A program made the position numbers and the translations under genes. From Bosea sp. Tri-49 (GTDB lineage: Bacteria; Pseudomonadota; Alphaproteobacteria; Rhizobiales; Beijerinckiaceae): DNA of 64,000 bases. Shown here piece after piece: positions 34,442 to 42,931 of this stretch; positions within the stretch are counted from its first letter, which is position 1; every line of letters starts with the position of its first letter. The stretch lies in contig NZ_CP017947.1 in NCBI RefSeq assembly GCF_003952665.1, positions 62,001-126,000 of the forward strand. Reading direction: 5' to 3'. The notes below the pieces were generated by a model. It saw only the letters and a program-made list of their open reading frames with translations, was not told where the DNA came from and ran no database searches.

Positions 34442-34470
34442 GGGCGCCGTGGCTTCCGCGGCGCCCTTTT
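34442..34470 (+). terminator. intrinsic terminator of groESL
   Basis: GGGCGCCG (34442-34449) pairs with CGGCGCCC (34459-34466), followed by TTTT. It starts 8 bases after the groEL stop. Confidence 0.88.
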
Positions 34471-34506
34471 CCGACGCCACAATCTCCAGGCATGCCGAGG
34501 GAAGCC

Positions 34507-34722
34507 ATGCCGTTTTCATCGCTGACCGACCCCATCTACCTGGCTCGTGCCGAAGCCGCTCTGGAAAGGGCATGGGCAAAGCTCAAGCCGTCGTTTCCGG
34601 AAGGCTCGAACGAGCAGGAGCGAAACAACCTCGCCTATATCGTGGCTTCGCTGGTTCCGCTGGCGCTCGACGAGGAGGATCTCGCACAGCGAGCGATCGA
34701 TCGGTTTCGCGAGAAAGCCTAG
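34507..34722 (+). CDS. small conserved protein, paralogue of the 30828-31079 gene
   Basis: Encodes 71 residues from the ATG at 34507, with GAGGGAAG upstream. It reads MPFSSLTDPIYLARAEAALE, RAWAKLKPSFPEGSNEQERN and NLAYIVASLVPLALDEEDLA, then QRAIDRFREKA. It aligns with the protein at 30828-31079 over nearly its full length and is a clean helical domain without that copy's basic tail. Function is unknown; it is probably transcribed from its own promoter after the groESL terminator. Confidence 0.72.
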   Translation: MPFSSLTDPIYLARAEAALERAWAKLKPSFPEGSNEQERNNLAYIVASLVPLALDEEDLAQRAIDRFREKA

Positions 34723-34775
34723 GCGAGCGCGCTCGGAAGCTTCTACATTCATCTCTATCATATTTGGCATCCGAC

Positions 34776-35042
34776 ATGACCGATGGCCCACAGGACCCCA
34801 AGCAAATCTCCCCTTCCGACCGGTTCAAAGCCATGATTACGAGCGCCGAGAGCGCAACATGCGGGCTCAAGGACAATCTCTTGGCCGTCATGACTCGAGA
34901 TGGATCGGCAACCTGGCAGACCGTCTCCACTCACATCGAGGCTCAATTGCCTGGCGCGGGCGAGTTCGCGACCGCGCGTTTGAACGCCATACTCGCTTTG
35001 ATCAGGACAATATCCAACGGACGAGTGGCGGAGGGTAAATGA
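34776..35042 (+). CDS. hypothetical 88-residue protein
   Basis: From the ATG at 34776: MTDGPQDPKQISPSDRFKAM, LKDNLLAVMTRDGSATWQTV and FATARLNAILALIRTISNGR. It is an alpha-helical small protein with a weak ribosome site, lying between the groEL unit and htpG. No family is recognised. Confidence 0.55.
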   Translation: MTDGPQDPKQISPSDRFKAMITSAESATCGLKDNLLAVMTRDGSATWQTVSTHIEAQLPGAGEFATARLNAILALIRTISNGRVAEGK

Positions 35043-35129
35043 TCGGCATCGGCAGAGTTCGGCACGCAGCCGCGAGACGCCGCCTTTCGCCCGAAACGCC
35101 TTTCTGCCTCATCTAATCGGGAGTTCCGA

Positions 35130-37013
35130 ATGACAACGACCGCCGCAGCCGAGCACCGCAGCTTCGAAGCCGACGTCTCCCGCCTCCTGCACATGATGGT
35201 GCATTCGGTCTATTCCGACCGAGACGTTTTTCTGCGTGAGCTGATCTCGAACGCCGCCGACGCCTGCGAGAAGCTGCGCTACGAGGCGATCGCGCAGCCC
35301 GCGCTGCTCGGCGCGGAGCCGAAGCTCGAGATCACCATCGCGGCGGACGCCGAGGCAAGCCGGCTGGTCATCGCCGATAACGGCATCGGCATGAGCCGCG
35401 ACGAGATGGTCGAGGCGCTCGGCACCATCGCCCGTTCCGGCACGCGCAGCTTCATGGAGCGGACCACAGCCGCCGAAGGCAAGGACGGCGCACAGTTCAT
35501 CGGCCAGTTCGGCGTCGGCTTCTACTCCGCCTTCATGGTCGCCGCCGAGGTCGAAGTCGTCAGCCGCCGCGCCGGCAGCGACGAGGCCTGGGCCTGGTCC
35601 TCGGACGGCAAGGGCGAATTCACGGTGGCGCCGGTTGCCTTGGCAGACGCGCCCGCACGCGGCACGCGAGTGACGCTGCGCCTGATGGACGACGCCAAGA
35701 CTTATGCCGAGCGCTGGACACTGGAGCGCATCGTCAAGGAGCAGTCCGGTCATGTCCCGGTGCCGATCGCGCTGGTCGAGAAGCCGGGAGCGGAGCCGGC
35801 CACGCTCGCCGACGGCGCCGCGCCTTGGACCAGGCCGAAGAGCGAGATCTCGAAGGAGGAATACGCCGACTTCTATCGCAGCGTCGCCGGGCAATATGAC
35901 CAGCCGGCTGCGACGATCCATTTCCGTGCCGAGGGCCGGCATGAATACACCGCACTTGTCTTCGTTCCGGGCGCGCGCCCGTTCGATCTCTTCGACGCCG
36001 ACCGCAAGGGGCGGATCAAGCTCTATGTGAAGCGCGTCTTCATCACCGACGAAACCGAATTGATGCCGCGCTATCTGCGCTTCGTCCGCGGCATCGTCGA
36101 CACCGCCGACCTGCCGCTGAACGTCTCCCGCGAGATGATCCAGGACAGCCCATTGCTGGGCGCGATCAAGAAAGGCGTCACCAACCGTGTCCTCTCCGAT
36201 CTCGCGAAGCTCGCCGAGCAGGATGCCGGGGCCTTCGCGACGATCTGGGAGAATTTCGGCGTGGTCATCAAAGAAGGCCTCTATGAGGACTTCGAGCGCC
36301 GCGCCCAGCTTCTCGAGCTGTCGCGCTTCCGGACGACCGCATCCGGCGAAGGCTGGAGGAGCCTGAAAGACTATGTCGTCGCCCTGAAGGAAAACCAGAC
36401 CGCGATCTACTATATCGTCGGCGACGATGCCGGCCGGATCGCCAACTCGCCGCAGCTCGAAGGCTTTCGCGCACGCGGCATCGAGGTGCTGCTGCTATCC
36501 GATCCGGTCGACAGCTTCTGGGTCTCGGCCGCACCTGACTTCGAGGGTAAGCCGTTCAAGTCGGTGACGCAGGGTGCCGCCGATCTCGGCCTCATCCCGC
36601 TGCTCGACGGCGTGGCGCCACCCTCCGCCGAGACCAGCGAGGAGGTCGGCGCTCTGCTCGCATCGATGAAGGACGCCCTGGCGGACGAGGTCGCGGATGT
36701 CAGGGCCTCGGATCGACTCACCGAGAGCGCCGTATGCCTCGTGGCGTCCGACAAGGGGCCCGATCGCCAGTTCGAGCGCCTGCTCAATGCTGCCGGCCGT
36801 CTCGACAGCGCGGCCAAGCCGATCCTGGAGGTCAATCCGCGTCATGCGGTGGTCGCGGCTCTCGCTGCCGTCGAAGACGGCGCGCTGCGCAGCGACGTTG
36901 CACACCTCCTCCTCGACACTGCCCGCGTCCTGGACGGCGAGCGCCCGGCAGATGCGAACGCATTCGCCGAAAGGTTGAACCGGCTGGTGACGCGGAGCTT
37001 CGGCGAGGGCTGA
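35130..37013 (+). CDS. htpG: molecular chaperone HtpG (Hsp90)
   Basis: Encodes 627 residues, full length, with CGGGAG upstream. The N-terminal GHKL ATPase has FLRELISNAADACEKLRYEA, VIADNGIGMSRDEMVEALGT, IARSGTRSFME and GQFGVGFYSAFMVA. The middle domain has LPLNVSREMIQDSPLLGAIK, including the catalytic Arg loop, and a C-terminal dimerisation domain follows. It is an ATP-dependent cytosolic chaperone. It completes the quality-control cluster Hsp20-GroESL-HtpG. Confidence 0.97.
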   Translation: MTTTAAAEHRSFEADVSRLLHMMVHSVYSDRDVFLRELISNAADACEKLRYEAIAQPALLGAEPKLEITIAADAEASRLVIADNGIGMSRDEMVEALGTIARSGTRSFMERTTAAEGKDGAQFIGQFGVGFYSAFMVAAEVEVVSRRAGSDEAWAWSSDGKGEFTVAPVALADAPARGTRVTLRLMDDAKTYAERWTLERIVKEQSGHVPVPIALVEKPGAEPATLADGAAPWTRPKSEISKEEYADFYRSVAGQYDQPAATIHFRAEGRHEYTALVFVPGARPFDLFDADRKGRIKLYVKRVFITDETELMPRYLRFVRGIVDTADLPLNVSREMIQDSPLLGAIKKGVTNRVLSDLAKLAEQDAGAFATIWENFGVVIKEGLYEDFERRAQLLELSRFRTTASGEGWRSLKDYVVALKENQTAIYYIVGDDAGRIANSPQLEGFRARGIEVLLLSDPVDSFWVSAAPDFEGKPFKSVTQGAADLGLIPLLDGVAPPSAETSEEVGALLASMKDALADEVADVRASDRLTESAVCLVASDKGPDRQFERLLNAAGRLDSAAKPILEVNPRHAVVAALAAVEDGALRSDVAHLLLDTARVLDGERPADANAFAERLNRLVTRSFGEG

Positions 37014-37266
37014 GCGGTGGAGCCAGGGAACGCTTTGCGATGTTTGCTGGCTGTGCAGATTGCCGCGCAGCCCCGTACGCTCAGCTTTGAATGTCCGGTT
37101 CCGGGCCGCTTCTGAATGTCCGGATGTGGCGCCTCGCGGTCGGCTAGTCGAGGTCACGGCCCACGGCAACGATCGAGATCGAGATCGTTGGCAGCATCAT
37201 TTGGATCTCATGTAGCAATAGCCGAAGCGCAGGCATCGCGGTTCGACTATTGCTAGCATGGAGAAG

Positions 37267-38886
37267 TCAGGGCTCTAGCCCGTACTGCCGTCGTATGAAG
37301 TCGGCCGCTCGCTCGCCGACGACGGCGCAAGGAGCCTGGGTGTTGCCGGTCGTTACACGCGGCAGCACCGAGCCATCGGCGATCCGCAGGCCGGTAATGC
37401 CATGCACCGCGAGCTTGGCATCAACCACCGACATGTCATCCGAGCCCATTTTTGCGGTGCCGCACTGATGCCAGTAGGTCACCGCCGCATCTCGGATGAA
37501 CGCATCGTCGATGTGACGACCGGTTCCAGGGATACGTTCGGCGCTGACGAACGGCCTGAATGCGTCGCTGCCGATCTCGCGGCAAAGCTTCACACAAGCC
37601 CGAGCCGCTTCCAGGTCGCGCGGATCCGACAGCATGTTGGCGTCAACGACAGGCTTGTCAGTTGGATCTGCCGACGTCAGGCATATCCGACCGCGACTAT
37701 GGGGCTGGGCGAGCCCCGCAAACATCGTCCAGCCATGGGCTGGCACGCCCAGTTGCGCCGTCCGCTCGCTCGGAACCGGGAACTCCACCTGGCAGAAGAG
37801 CAGATCCGGCGCGGTGAGGTCGGGCCGGCTCTTCCAGTAGAGCGTCGCCTCGCTGCCGCTGTTGCGCGGCGCAAGCGGCTCACGGTACTCCCACGTACAT
37901 CCGAACGAGACGTGATCCTGCAGATTGCGGCCGACGCCGGGAAGGTGCTGGACGACGGGTATGCCGAGCCGTGCCAGTTCGTCACGATCGCCCACCCCGG
38001 ACAGCATCAGCAGCTTGGGCGTATTGATCGCACCGGTCGAGATCATGACCTCAGTGCTTGCCTTGATCGATGAGATCGAGCCGGCTCGTTCGATCTCGAC
38101 ACCGATGGCGCGGCGCCCGTCGAACAGCACACGCCGAACGCTCGTCCCAGTGAGGATCGTCAGGTTCGCACGATCGGCAATCGGCCGGACATAGGCACGG
38201 TAGAGGGAGTGTCGTCGGCCCTCGCGAACCAGCATGTCGGCATAGGCAGCCCCGCCGACGCCTTCCATCATCTCGCCATTGGGATGATCGAAGCGAGGGA
38301 TGCCGAGACCTTCCGCTGCATCCAGCAGGGCGCCCGCGATCAAGCTTGGGTCCTTGGCGGGCTGAACCCAGACCGGGCCGGTAGTGCCGCGATATTTGGC
38401 GTCCGGCCGACCCTGCCAGTTCTCGATCCGACGATAAATGTCGAGCACCGAGGCGTAGTTCCAAGCTGGATCGCCTGTCTCCGCCGCAAAATGGTCCCAG
38501 TCGCTGCGGTGGCCGCGGGCCCAGACCATGACGTTCACGCTGGAACCGCCGCCGAGGCCCTTGCCCATCGACATCGAGAGGGCTCGACCATCGAGATGCG
38601 GATTCGGCTCGGCCTGGAATCCCCAGTCGCGATCGGTACCGAGATTGGTGGGCCACAGGGCGGGGTCCAGAACGGAATCCGCTTCGTCGTCGGGCCCGGC
38701 CTCGATCAGAAGGACGGTACAAGCCGGGTTCTCGGCCAGGCGGCGCGCAACCACCGATCCCGACGAACCGGCGCCGCAGACGATGAAGTCGTAGATGGTC
38801 TTGAGGTTGGCTCTGCGCTCCGCCTGATTTTCACGCGCGCGTCGTTCGAAGCCCCCGGCATCGCCGGGGGCGGAGGCATCAGTCAT
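37267..38886 (-). CDS. GMC-family FAD oxidoreductase (choline dehydrogenase-like)
   Basis: Encodes 539 residues from the ATG at 38886. The FAD-binding Rossmann motif is IYDFIVCGAGSSGSVVARRL. GMC signatures follow: MGKGLGGGSSVNVMVWARGH and ISTGAINTPKLLMLSGVG. The C-terminal catalytic pair is in YWHQCGTAKMG (His) and VTTGNTQAP (Asn). An N-terminal charged extension of about 30 residues precedes the FAD site. The enzyme oxidises an alcohol with FAD; the substrate is unknown. It lies 60 bases downstream of the alpha/beta hydrolase and may be cotranscribed with it. Confidence 0.92.
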   Translation of the reverse strand: MTDASAPGDAGGFERRARENQAERRANLKTIYDFIVCGAGSSGSVVARRLAENPACTVLLIEAGPDDEADSVLDPALWPTNLGTDRDWGFQAEPNPHLDGRALSMSMGKGLGGGSSVNVMVWARGHRSDWDHFAAETGDPAWNYASVLDIYRRIENWQGRPDAKYRGTTGPVWVQPAKDPSLIAGALLDAAEGLGIPRFDHPNGEMMEGVGGAAYADMLVREGRRHSLYRAYVRPIADRANLTILTGTSVRRVLFDGRRAIGVEIERAGSISSIKASTEVMISTGAINTPKLLMLSGVGDRDELARLGIPVVQHLPGVGRNLQDHVSFGCTWEYREPLAPRNSGSEATLYWKSRPDLTAPDLLFCQVEFPVPSERTAQLGVPAHGWTMFAGLAQPHSRGRICLTSADPTDKPVVDANMLSDPRDLEAARACVKLCREIGSDAFRPFVSAERIPGTGRHIDDAFIRDAAVTYWHQCGTAKMGSDDMSVVDAKLAVHGITGLRIADGSVLPRVTTGNTQAPCAVVGERAADFIRRQYGLEP

Positions 38887-38946
38887 GGTTCGATCTTTCC
38901 AGTTCGGCGCTGGGCCGTTTCGGGGACCGCGATGCGCGGCTGGCCG

Positions 38947-39732
38947 TTACTTCGCGGCGGACGACGCCTGGCGAGCGGCCTGGTCGATCACATCGGCGAC
39001 GACCTTGGGCTGGGTCATGAACAGGGCATGGCTGGCCGAGACCTTCGTGACCTTGGCGCCGATGCGCTTGGCCATGTGATCGAGCATCGCCTGATCGAAG
39101 GCCTTGTCCTCACTGGCGATGACGGCCCAGCTCGGCTTGGTGCGCCAGGCGGCGTTCTTCAGCTTGGTGCCGAAGGCCGACAGGTTGATCGGCACCTGCG
39201 AGTCCCGCATGAAGGCGACGTCCGCGTCGGAGACATCGTGGGCGAAGCCGGCCTTGAACTTGGCGTGGTCGACGAAGGCGAAGCCGTCCTGGGCCTTGTC
39301 GAGGACGAACTCGGTCGCCGGCGCGAAGCCCTCATATTGCTGGGCCGTCGTCTCGCCGGCATCCGGAGACAAAGCAGAGACATAGACGAGCCCGGTGACC
39401 TTGGGATCGACGCCCGCTTCGGTGATGACGGTGCCACCCCAGGAATGGCCAACGAGGATCGTCGGGCCGTCCTGCCGTTCGAGCGCCCGCTTGGTGGCTG
39501 CGACGTCGTCTTCGAGCGAGGTCAGCGGGTTCTGGACGATCGTCACGCGATAGCCGCGAGCCGTCAGCAAGTCATAGACGCCCCTCCATCCCGATCCGTC
39601 GGCGAAAGCGCCGTGAACCAGAACGACATTCTTGGCAGGTTGCGCCGTGCTCGCAGGCTGGGCGAGGGCGGCCTGCGACATGCTACCGATGGCGGCTGCG
39701 GCGAGGAGTGTGTTGCGGATAAACTTGTTCAT
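38947..39732 (-). CDS. exported alpha/beta hydrolase
   Basis: Encodes 261 residues from the ATG at 39732, with AAGGAA upstream. A signal peptide (MNKFIRNTLLAAAAIGSMSQ to LAQ) is followed by the fold core: VVLVHGAFADGSGWRGV, the nucleophile elbow LVGHSWGGTVITEAG (Ser), and the C-terminal catalytic His in SASHALFMTQPKVVADVI. It resembles esterase/haloperoxidase-like hydrolases and is periplasmic. It is divergent from the OhrR-like regulator, whose target it may be. Confidence 0.9.
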   Translation of the reverse strand: MNKFIRNTLLAAAAIGSMSQAALAQPASTAQPAKNVVLVHGAFADGSGWRGVYDLLTARGYRVTIVQNPLTSLEDDVAATKRALERQDGPTILVGHSWGGTVITEAGVDPKVTGLVYVSALSPDAGETTAQQYEGFAPATEFVLDKAQDGFAFVDHAKFKAGFAHDVSDADVAFMRDSQVPINLSAFGTKLKNAAWRTKPSWAVIASEDKAFDQAMLDHMAKRIGAKVTKVSASHALFMTQPKVVADVIDQAARQASSAAK

Positions 39733-39877
39733 GACAGTGTTCCTTCGTTCGAATATTGCAGTAACTGTTATTGCGATATCTGATTTGCAATGCGCGGCCA
39801 CACTTGTCAACGTGAGATTTGTCGCGATATATGTTTTCGAGATCACGGTTCCGTGAACCGCTGCGAAGGGCCTGCCG
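39733..39877. promoter_or_regulatory. divergent promoter/operator region of hydrolase and OhrR-like genes
   Basis: This AT-rich 145-base interval contains the imperfect dyad ATTGC-N11-GCAAT (about 39770-39791) and two direct GCGATAT units (near 39772 and 39823). It is a likely binding region for the adjacent MarR-type regulator. No experimental consensus matches exactly. Confidence 0.4.
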
Positions 39878-40375
39878 ATGACCCACGCCACCACCGCTCC
39901 GCCAGTGCCGCTGGAGGACCAACTTTGCTTCTCGATCTACTCCGCCGAGATTGCGATCCAGCGGGCCTATAAGCCGTTGCTCGATGGCCTAGGGCTTACC
40001 TATCCGCAGTATCTCGTGCTCAACGTCCTCTGGCGCGAAGACGCCCAGACGGTCGGCGGTATCGCTCAGCAGCTTGCCTTGGAGTCCAGCACGCTGACGC
40101 CGCTGCTCAAGAGGATGGAAGCCGCGGGCCTGCTGCGTCGCACCCGCAATCCCGAGAACGAGCGCCAGGTCATCATCGCGCTCACCCCGGAAGGCGACGC
40201 TCTTCGCTTTCGTGCCGGCTGCCTGAACGCAAATCTGCTCGAAGCGTCCGGACAGACGGTTGGCGACCTTGGGAAGCTCAACCAGCTGATCCGGCAACTA
40301 CGCGACGCGATCTACGCCCATACCGGTGCTCTAGGCGTAGGAGGGCCTCGTATGGAGCCCGACCCCAAGGCCTGA
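39878..40375 (+). CDS. OhrR-like MarR-family redox regulator
   Basis: Encodes 165 residues. The N-terminus has LEDQLCFSIYSAEIAIQRAY, with the reactive Cys at the OhrR position (LCF-x-x-Y). The winged helix has LGLTYPQYLVLNVLWREDAQ, VGGIAQQLALESSTLTPLLK and RMEAAGLLRRTRNPENERQV. OhrR proteins sense organic hydroperoxides by Cys oxidation and normally repress an adjacent ohr peroxidase. Here the divergent gene is instead an exported hydrolase and no ohr gene is in view. The C-terminal tail is longer than usual. Confidence 0.88.
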   Translation: MTHATTAPPVPLEDQLCFSIYSAEIAIQRAYKPLLDGLGLTYPQYLVLNVLWREDAQTVGGIAQQLALESSTLTPLLKRMEAAGLLRRTRNPENERQVIIALTPEGDALRFRAGCLNANLLEASGQTVGDLGKLNQLIRQLRDAIYAHTGALGVGGPRMEPDPKA

Positions 40376-40394
40376 CGTTAAGGGCAGAGGCCGC

Positions 40395-41174
40395 CTAGAC
40401 CGTCGGCACGGTCCCACCATCGATGATGTACTCGGTCCCGGTGATGCTTCCCGCTCGGTCCGAGGCGACGAAAGCGATCAGGCTCGCAACTTCGTCGGTA
40501 CTCGCCGGGCGACCGATCGGGATTCCGCCGAGAGAGGCCATGATCATTTTCGTGCTCGCCGCGACGCTGACGCCCTGTTGCTCGGCAAGGCGCTCCGCAA
40601 AGTGGACGGACCCCTCCGTAGCAATCCATCCCGGCGAGACACGGACGACCCGAACGCCTTTGGGAGAGACCAGCTTGGAGAGGCTCTTGCTGTAGGAAGC
40701 AAGCGCCGCCTTCGCCGCCGCGTAACCGATCGTTGCTTCCGGCAGCGGCATGACGCGCTGGATGGAAGTGACGTGCACGACGACACCGCTGCCTTGCGCC
40801 GTCATCGCCGGCACCAGCTCGCGATCGAGGCGAATGGCCGGCATCAGGTTGAGGTCGAGCTCCTTGCGCCATACCTCATCGGTCAGCGCCTCGTATCCTC
40901 CTGCCGGGGCGGAAGAGCCGCCCAGCATGTGCACGATGATGTCGACTCCGCCCAAGCGCTCGCGGACGGCCTGTGCCAGCTGCGCGCAGCCCTCCGGCGT
41001 CGTGAGATCGACGCCGACGAACATCTCGGCCGGCAGGTCTTCCGGCTTCGACCTGGCGCTGGTCAGGACCCGGGCGCCCAATTCGCGGAAAAGCTTGACG
41101 GTTGCGGCGCCTGCGCCACGGGTGCCGGACGTCACGAGCGCCCGCTTGCCTTCGAGGCTGATGAACGGGTTCAC
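40395..41174 (-). CDS. short-chain dehydrogenase/reductase
   Basis: Encodes 259 residues from a GTG start at 41174 that overlaps the preceding stop (GTGA), showing translational coupling. The cofactor motif is [18 protein letters not shown]; the catalytic Ser in VHVTSIQ and the Y-x-x-x-K in GYAAAKAAL are intact, and IDGGTVPTV ends the protein. It is an NAD(P)-dependent oxidoreductase of unknown substrate, likely acting with the SnoaL-like partner and controlled by the divergent LysR protein. Confidence 0.92.
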   Translation of the reverse strand: MNPFISLEGKRALVTSGTRGAGAATVKLFRELGARVLTSARSKPEDLPAEMFVGVDLTTPEGCAQLAQAVRERLGGVDIIVHMLGGSSAPAGGYEALTDEVWRKELDLNLMPAIRLDRELVPAMTAQGSGVVVHVTSIQRVMPLPEATIGYAAAKAALASYSKSLSKLVSPKGVRVVRVSPGWIATEGSVHFAERLAEQQGVSVAASTKMIMASLGGIPIGRPASTDEVASLIAFVASDRAGSITGTEYIIDGGTVPTV

Positions 41175-41500
41175 AGGGTGATCTCCAGTTCGCCGATCTT
41201 GTCGCCTTCCAGGCGGAAGAAATAACGCAGGTCGATCGGGCTGCCCGGGAAGTTTCCCTCGACGTGGCAGGTCACGACGGTGCGGCCGCGCTCACGTTCG
41301 ATCGCAATCGGCGTCGACGTCGCGGTGAATTTCTTCGAATACTTCACTTTCCACTGACGGATCTCGTCCCTGCCAGTATGGACGTGGTTCTCATCCCGAA
41401 CAGTAGCGGTGTCCGAAAAGCAATCGGCCATCGCTTCGGGATTGGGATTGTGGTCTGCGGTAAAGTACCGCGCGATCGGTGAAGGCAGTTCAAGAGACAT
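41171..41500 (-). CDS. SnoaL/NTF2-like small protein
   Basis: Encodes 109 residues from the ATG at 41500 (GAGG 9 bases upstream); an ATG at 41509 is an alternative. It reads [40 protein letters not shown] and IRQWKVKY, then [20 protein letters not shown]. This is the cone-shaped alpha+beta barrel family that includes ketosteroid isomerase and SnoaL. It is coupled to the SDR gene by a 4-base overlap. Confidence 0.87.
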   Translation of the reverse strand: MSLELPSPIARYFTADHNPNPEAMADCFSDTATVRDENHVHTGRDEIRQWKVKYSKKFTATSTPIAIERERGRTVVTCHVEGNFPGSPIDLRYFFRLEGDKIGELEITL

Positions 41501-41657
41501 TGTTGCCATCCTCAGCGTTGAATTCTGCAGACCTGGCCGCCGGCTGACCTGTTGAGATCTTGCCTCAGCGGTTGCTTCCACGGACATCAACTTAACGATG
41601 GACAGCGGGACTGATAATCGGGATAAATCGGGATGAAACGTTGCGAAATCCGGGACA

Positions 41658-42599
41658 ATGATCGGCCGTAATCTCATCGAGTTGGATGCCGTCATGGCGG
41701 TCGCGCGTCGGAAATCGTTCCGGGCAGCGGCTGTGGAACTGCAGATCTCCACAACGGCGCTGAGCAATCTCATCGCGAAGTTCGAGAAGCAGCTCGGCGT
41801 CCGTCTGTTCAATCGGACGACGCGGAGCGTTTCGCTTACCGACGCCGGGCGGAACTTCGTCGAACAGATCGGCCCTGCTCTCGTTGAGATTCACAGCGCC
41901 ATGGACAGCGCCATGTCGCAACAGGAGGTGCCGTCCGGGACGATCAGGATCAACGCGTTCCCGACTGCTGCCCGCGAAATCCTGGAGCCGCTGGTCTTTG
42001 AGTATCTGCGCCGATATCCGCAGGTGCACATCGACCTCGTGACCGAGGGGCGCTTGCTCGATGTGGTGGCCGACGGCTTTGATCTCGGCGTCAGAAGCGC
42101 GGATTTCGTGCCGAGCGACATGATCGCTGTTCCGATTGGCCAGGCACGATCCTACGTCGTTGTGGCTTCGCCGACGTATCTCGAAGCGCACGGCAGACCA
42201 CAGGTGCCGCTCGATCTGCTCAATCACACCTGCATCCGCATCCGGCTGCCAAATGGCGGCATCTACAAGTGGCACTTCGAGAAAGACGGCGAGCCTGTCC
42301 AGATCGACGTGCAAGGCCCCATCACCCTCGACGAGGCCAGCCTTTCGCGGACCGCCGTCCTGCGCGGGATCGGCCTGGGTCTATTCATGGAATCCGACGT
42401 CCGTGAAGACATCACAGCCTGCCGCCTGATCCGCGTCCTCGAAGACTGGATGAAGCCCGTGGCGCCCTTGTGCCTCTATTATCCCGGGCGCAAGAATCCG
42501 TCCGCCGCGTTCAAGGAATTCATCAATCTCGCACGCGAATTTACCTCGGCTTCTGATGCCGATCTCGGGTGGCGCGGCCGTCAAATCGCATCACGATAA
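41658..42599 (+). CDS. LysR-family transcriptional regulator
   Basis: Encodes 313 residues. The winged HTH lies at about 1-65 ([60 protein letters not shown]). The LysR substrate domain lies at about 90-300 ([40 protein letters not shown]). It is divergent from the SnoaL-SDR pair with a 157-base intergenic region, the usual layout for an autoregulated activator of that pair. Effector unknown. Confidence 0.94.
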   Translation: MIGRNLIELDAVMAVARRKSFRAAAVELQISTTALSNLIAKFEKQLGVRLFNRTTRSVSLTDAGRNFVEQIGPALVEIHSAMDSAMSQQEVPSGTIRINAFPTAAREILEPLVFEYLRRYPQVHIDLVTEGRLLDVVADGFDLGVRSADFVPSDMIAVPIGQARSYVVVASPTYLEAHGRPQVPLDLLNHTCIRIRLPNGGIYKWHFEKDGEPVQIDVQGPITLDEASLSRTAVLRGIGLGLFMESDVREDITACRLIRVLEDWMKPVAPLCLYYPGRKNPSAAFKEFINLAREFTSASDADLGWRGRQIASR

Positions 42600-42645
42600 A
42601 GGTCCGCCTATGGGCGGGTGGCGAGAGTCAGCTGTTGGCGCATCA

Positions 42646-42666
42646 CGCCCGTCTTGGCGACGGGCG
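42646..42666 (+). terminator. terminator-like hairpin after the LysR gene
   Basis: CGCCCGTC and GACGGGCG pair across a 5-base loop, followed only by TTCGT. It is a possible weak terminator separating the LysR gene from the next operon. Confidence 0.35.
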
Positions 42667-42885
42667 TTCGTGGCCCTTAGCCGACGCGGTGGAGGTCCGC
42701 TTTCGGGCAAACTGATCAGCCGCCAGCAAAAAGTAGAAGGTGGCACTTTCCCGATTCGAATTATGCTGGTCACCGGCGGTCAGTTTCCCGTACGTCCCGC
42801 AATCGGCATTGAGAATTTCCGCGCATCACGGATCACTGCCGATGCCGATCGAACTCCAACCCACTTGACAAGCAGATCAGTCGGT

Positions 42886-42917
42886 GAAACGTTTCCAGTA
42901 ACGATGGAAACGTTTCC
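42886..42917. promoter_or_regulatory. tandem LacI-type operators before the catabolic operon
   Basis: GAAACGTTTC occurs at 42886-42895 and again within GGAAACGTTTCC at 42906-42917, exactly 21 bp apart (two helical turns). The centre-CG palindrome with TGGAAACG-type flanks is the standard LacI/GalR-family operator form. The second box lies 15 bases from the first ATG of the operon, and the LacI gene is inside that operon. The rest of 42600-42931 has no gene. Confidence 0.82.
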
Positions 42918-42931
42918 ACGAGGGGATCACC

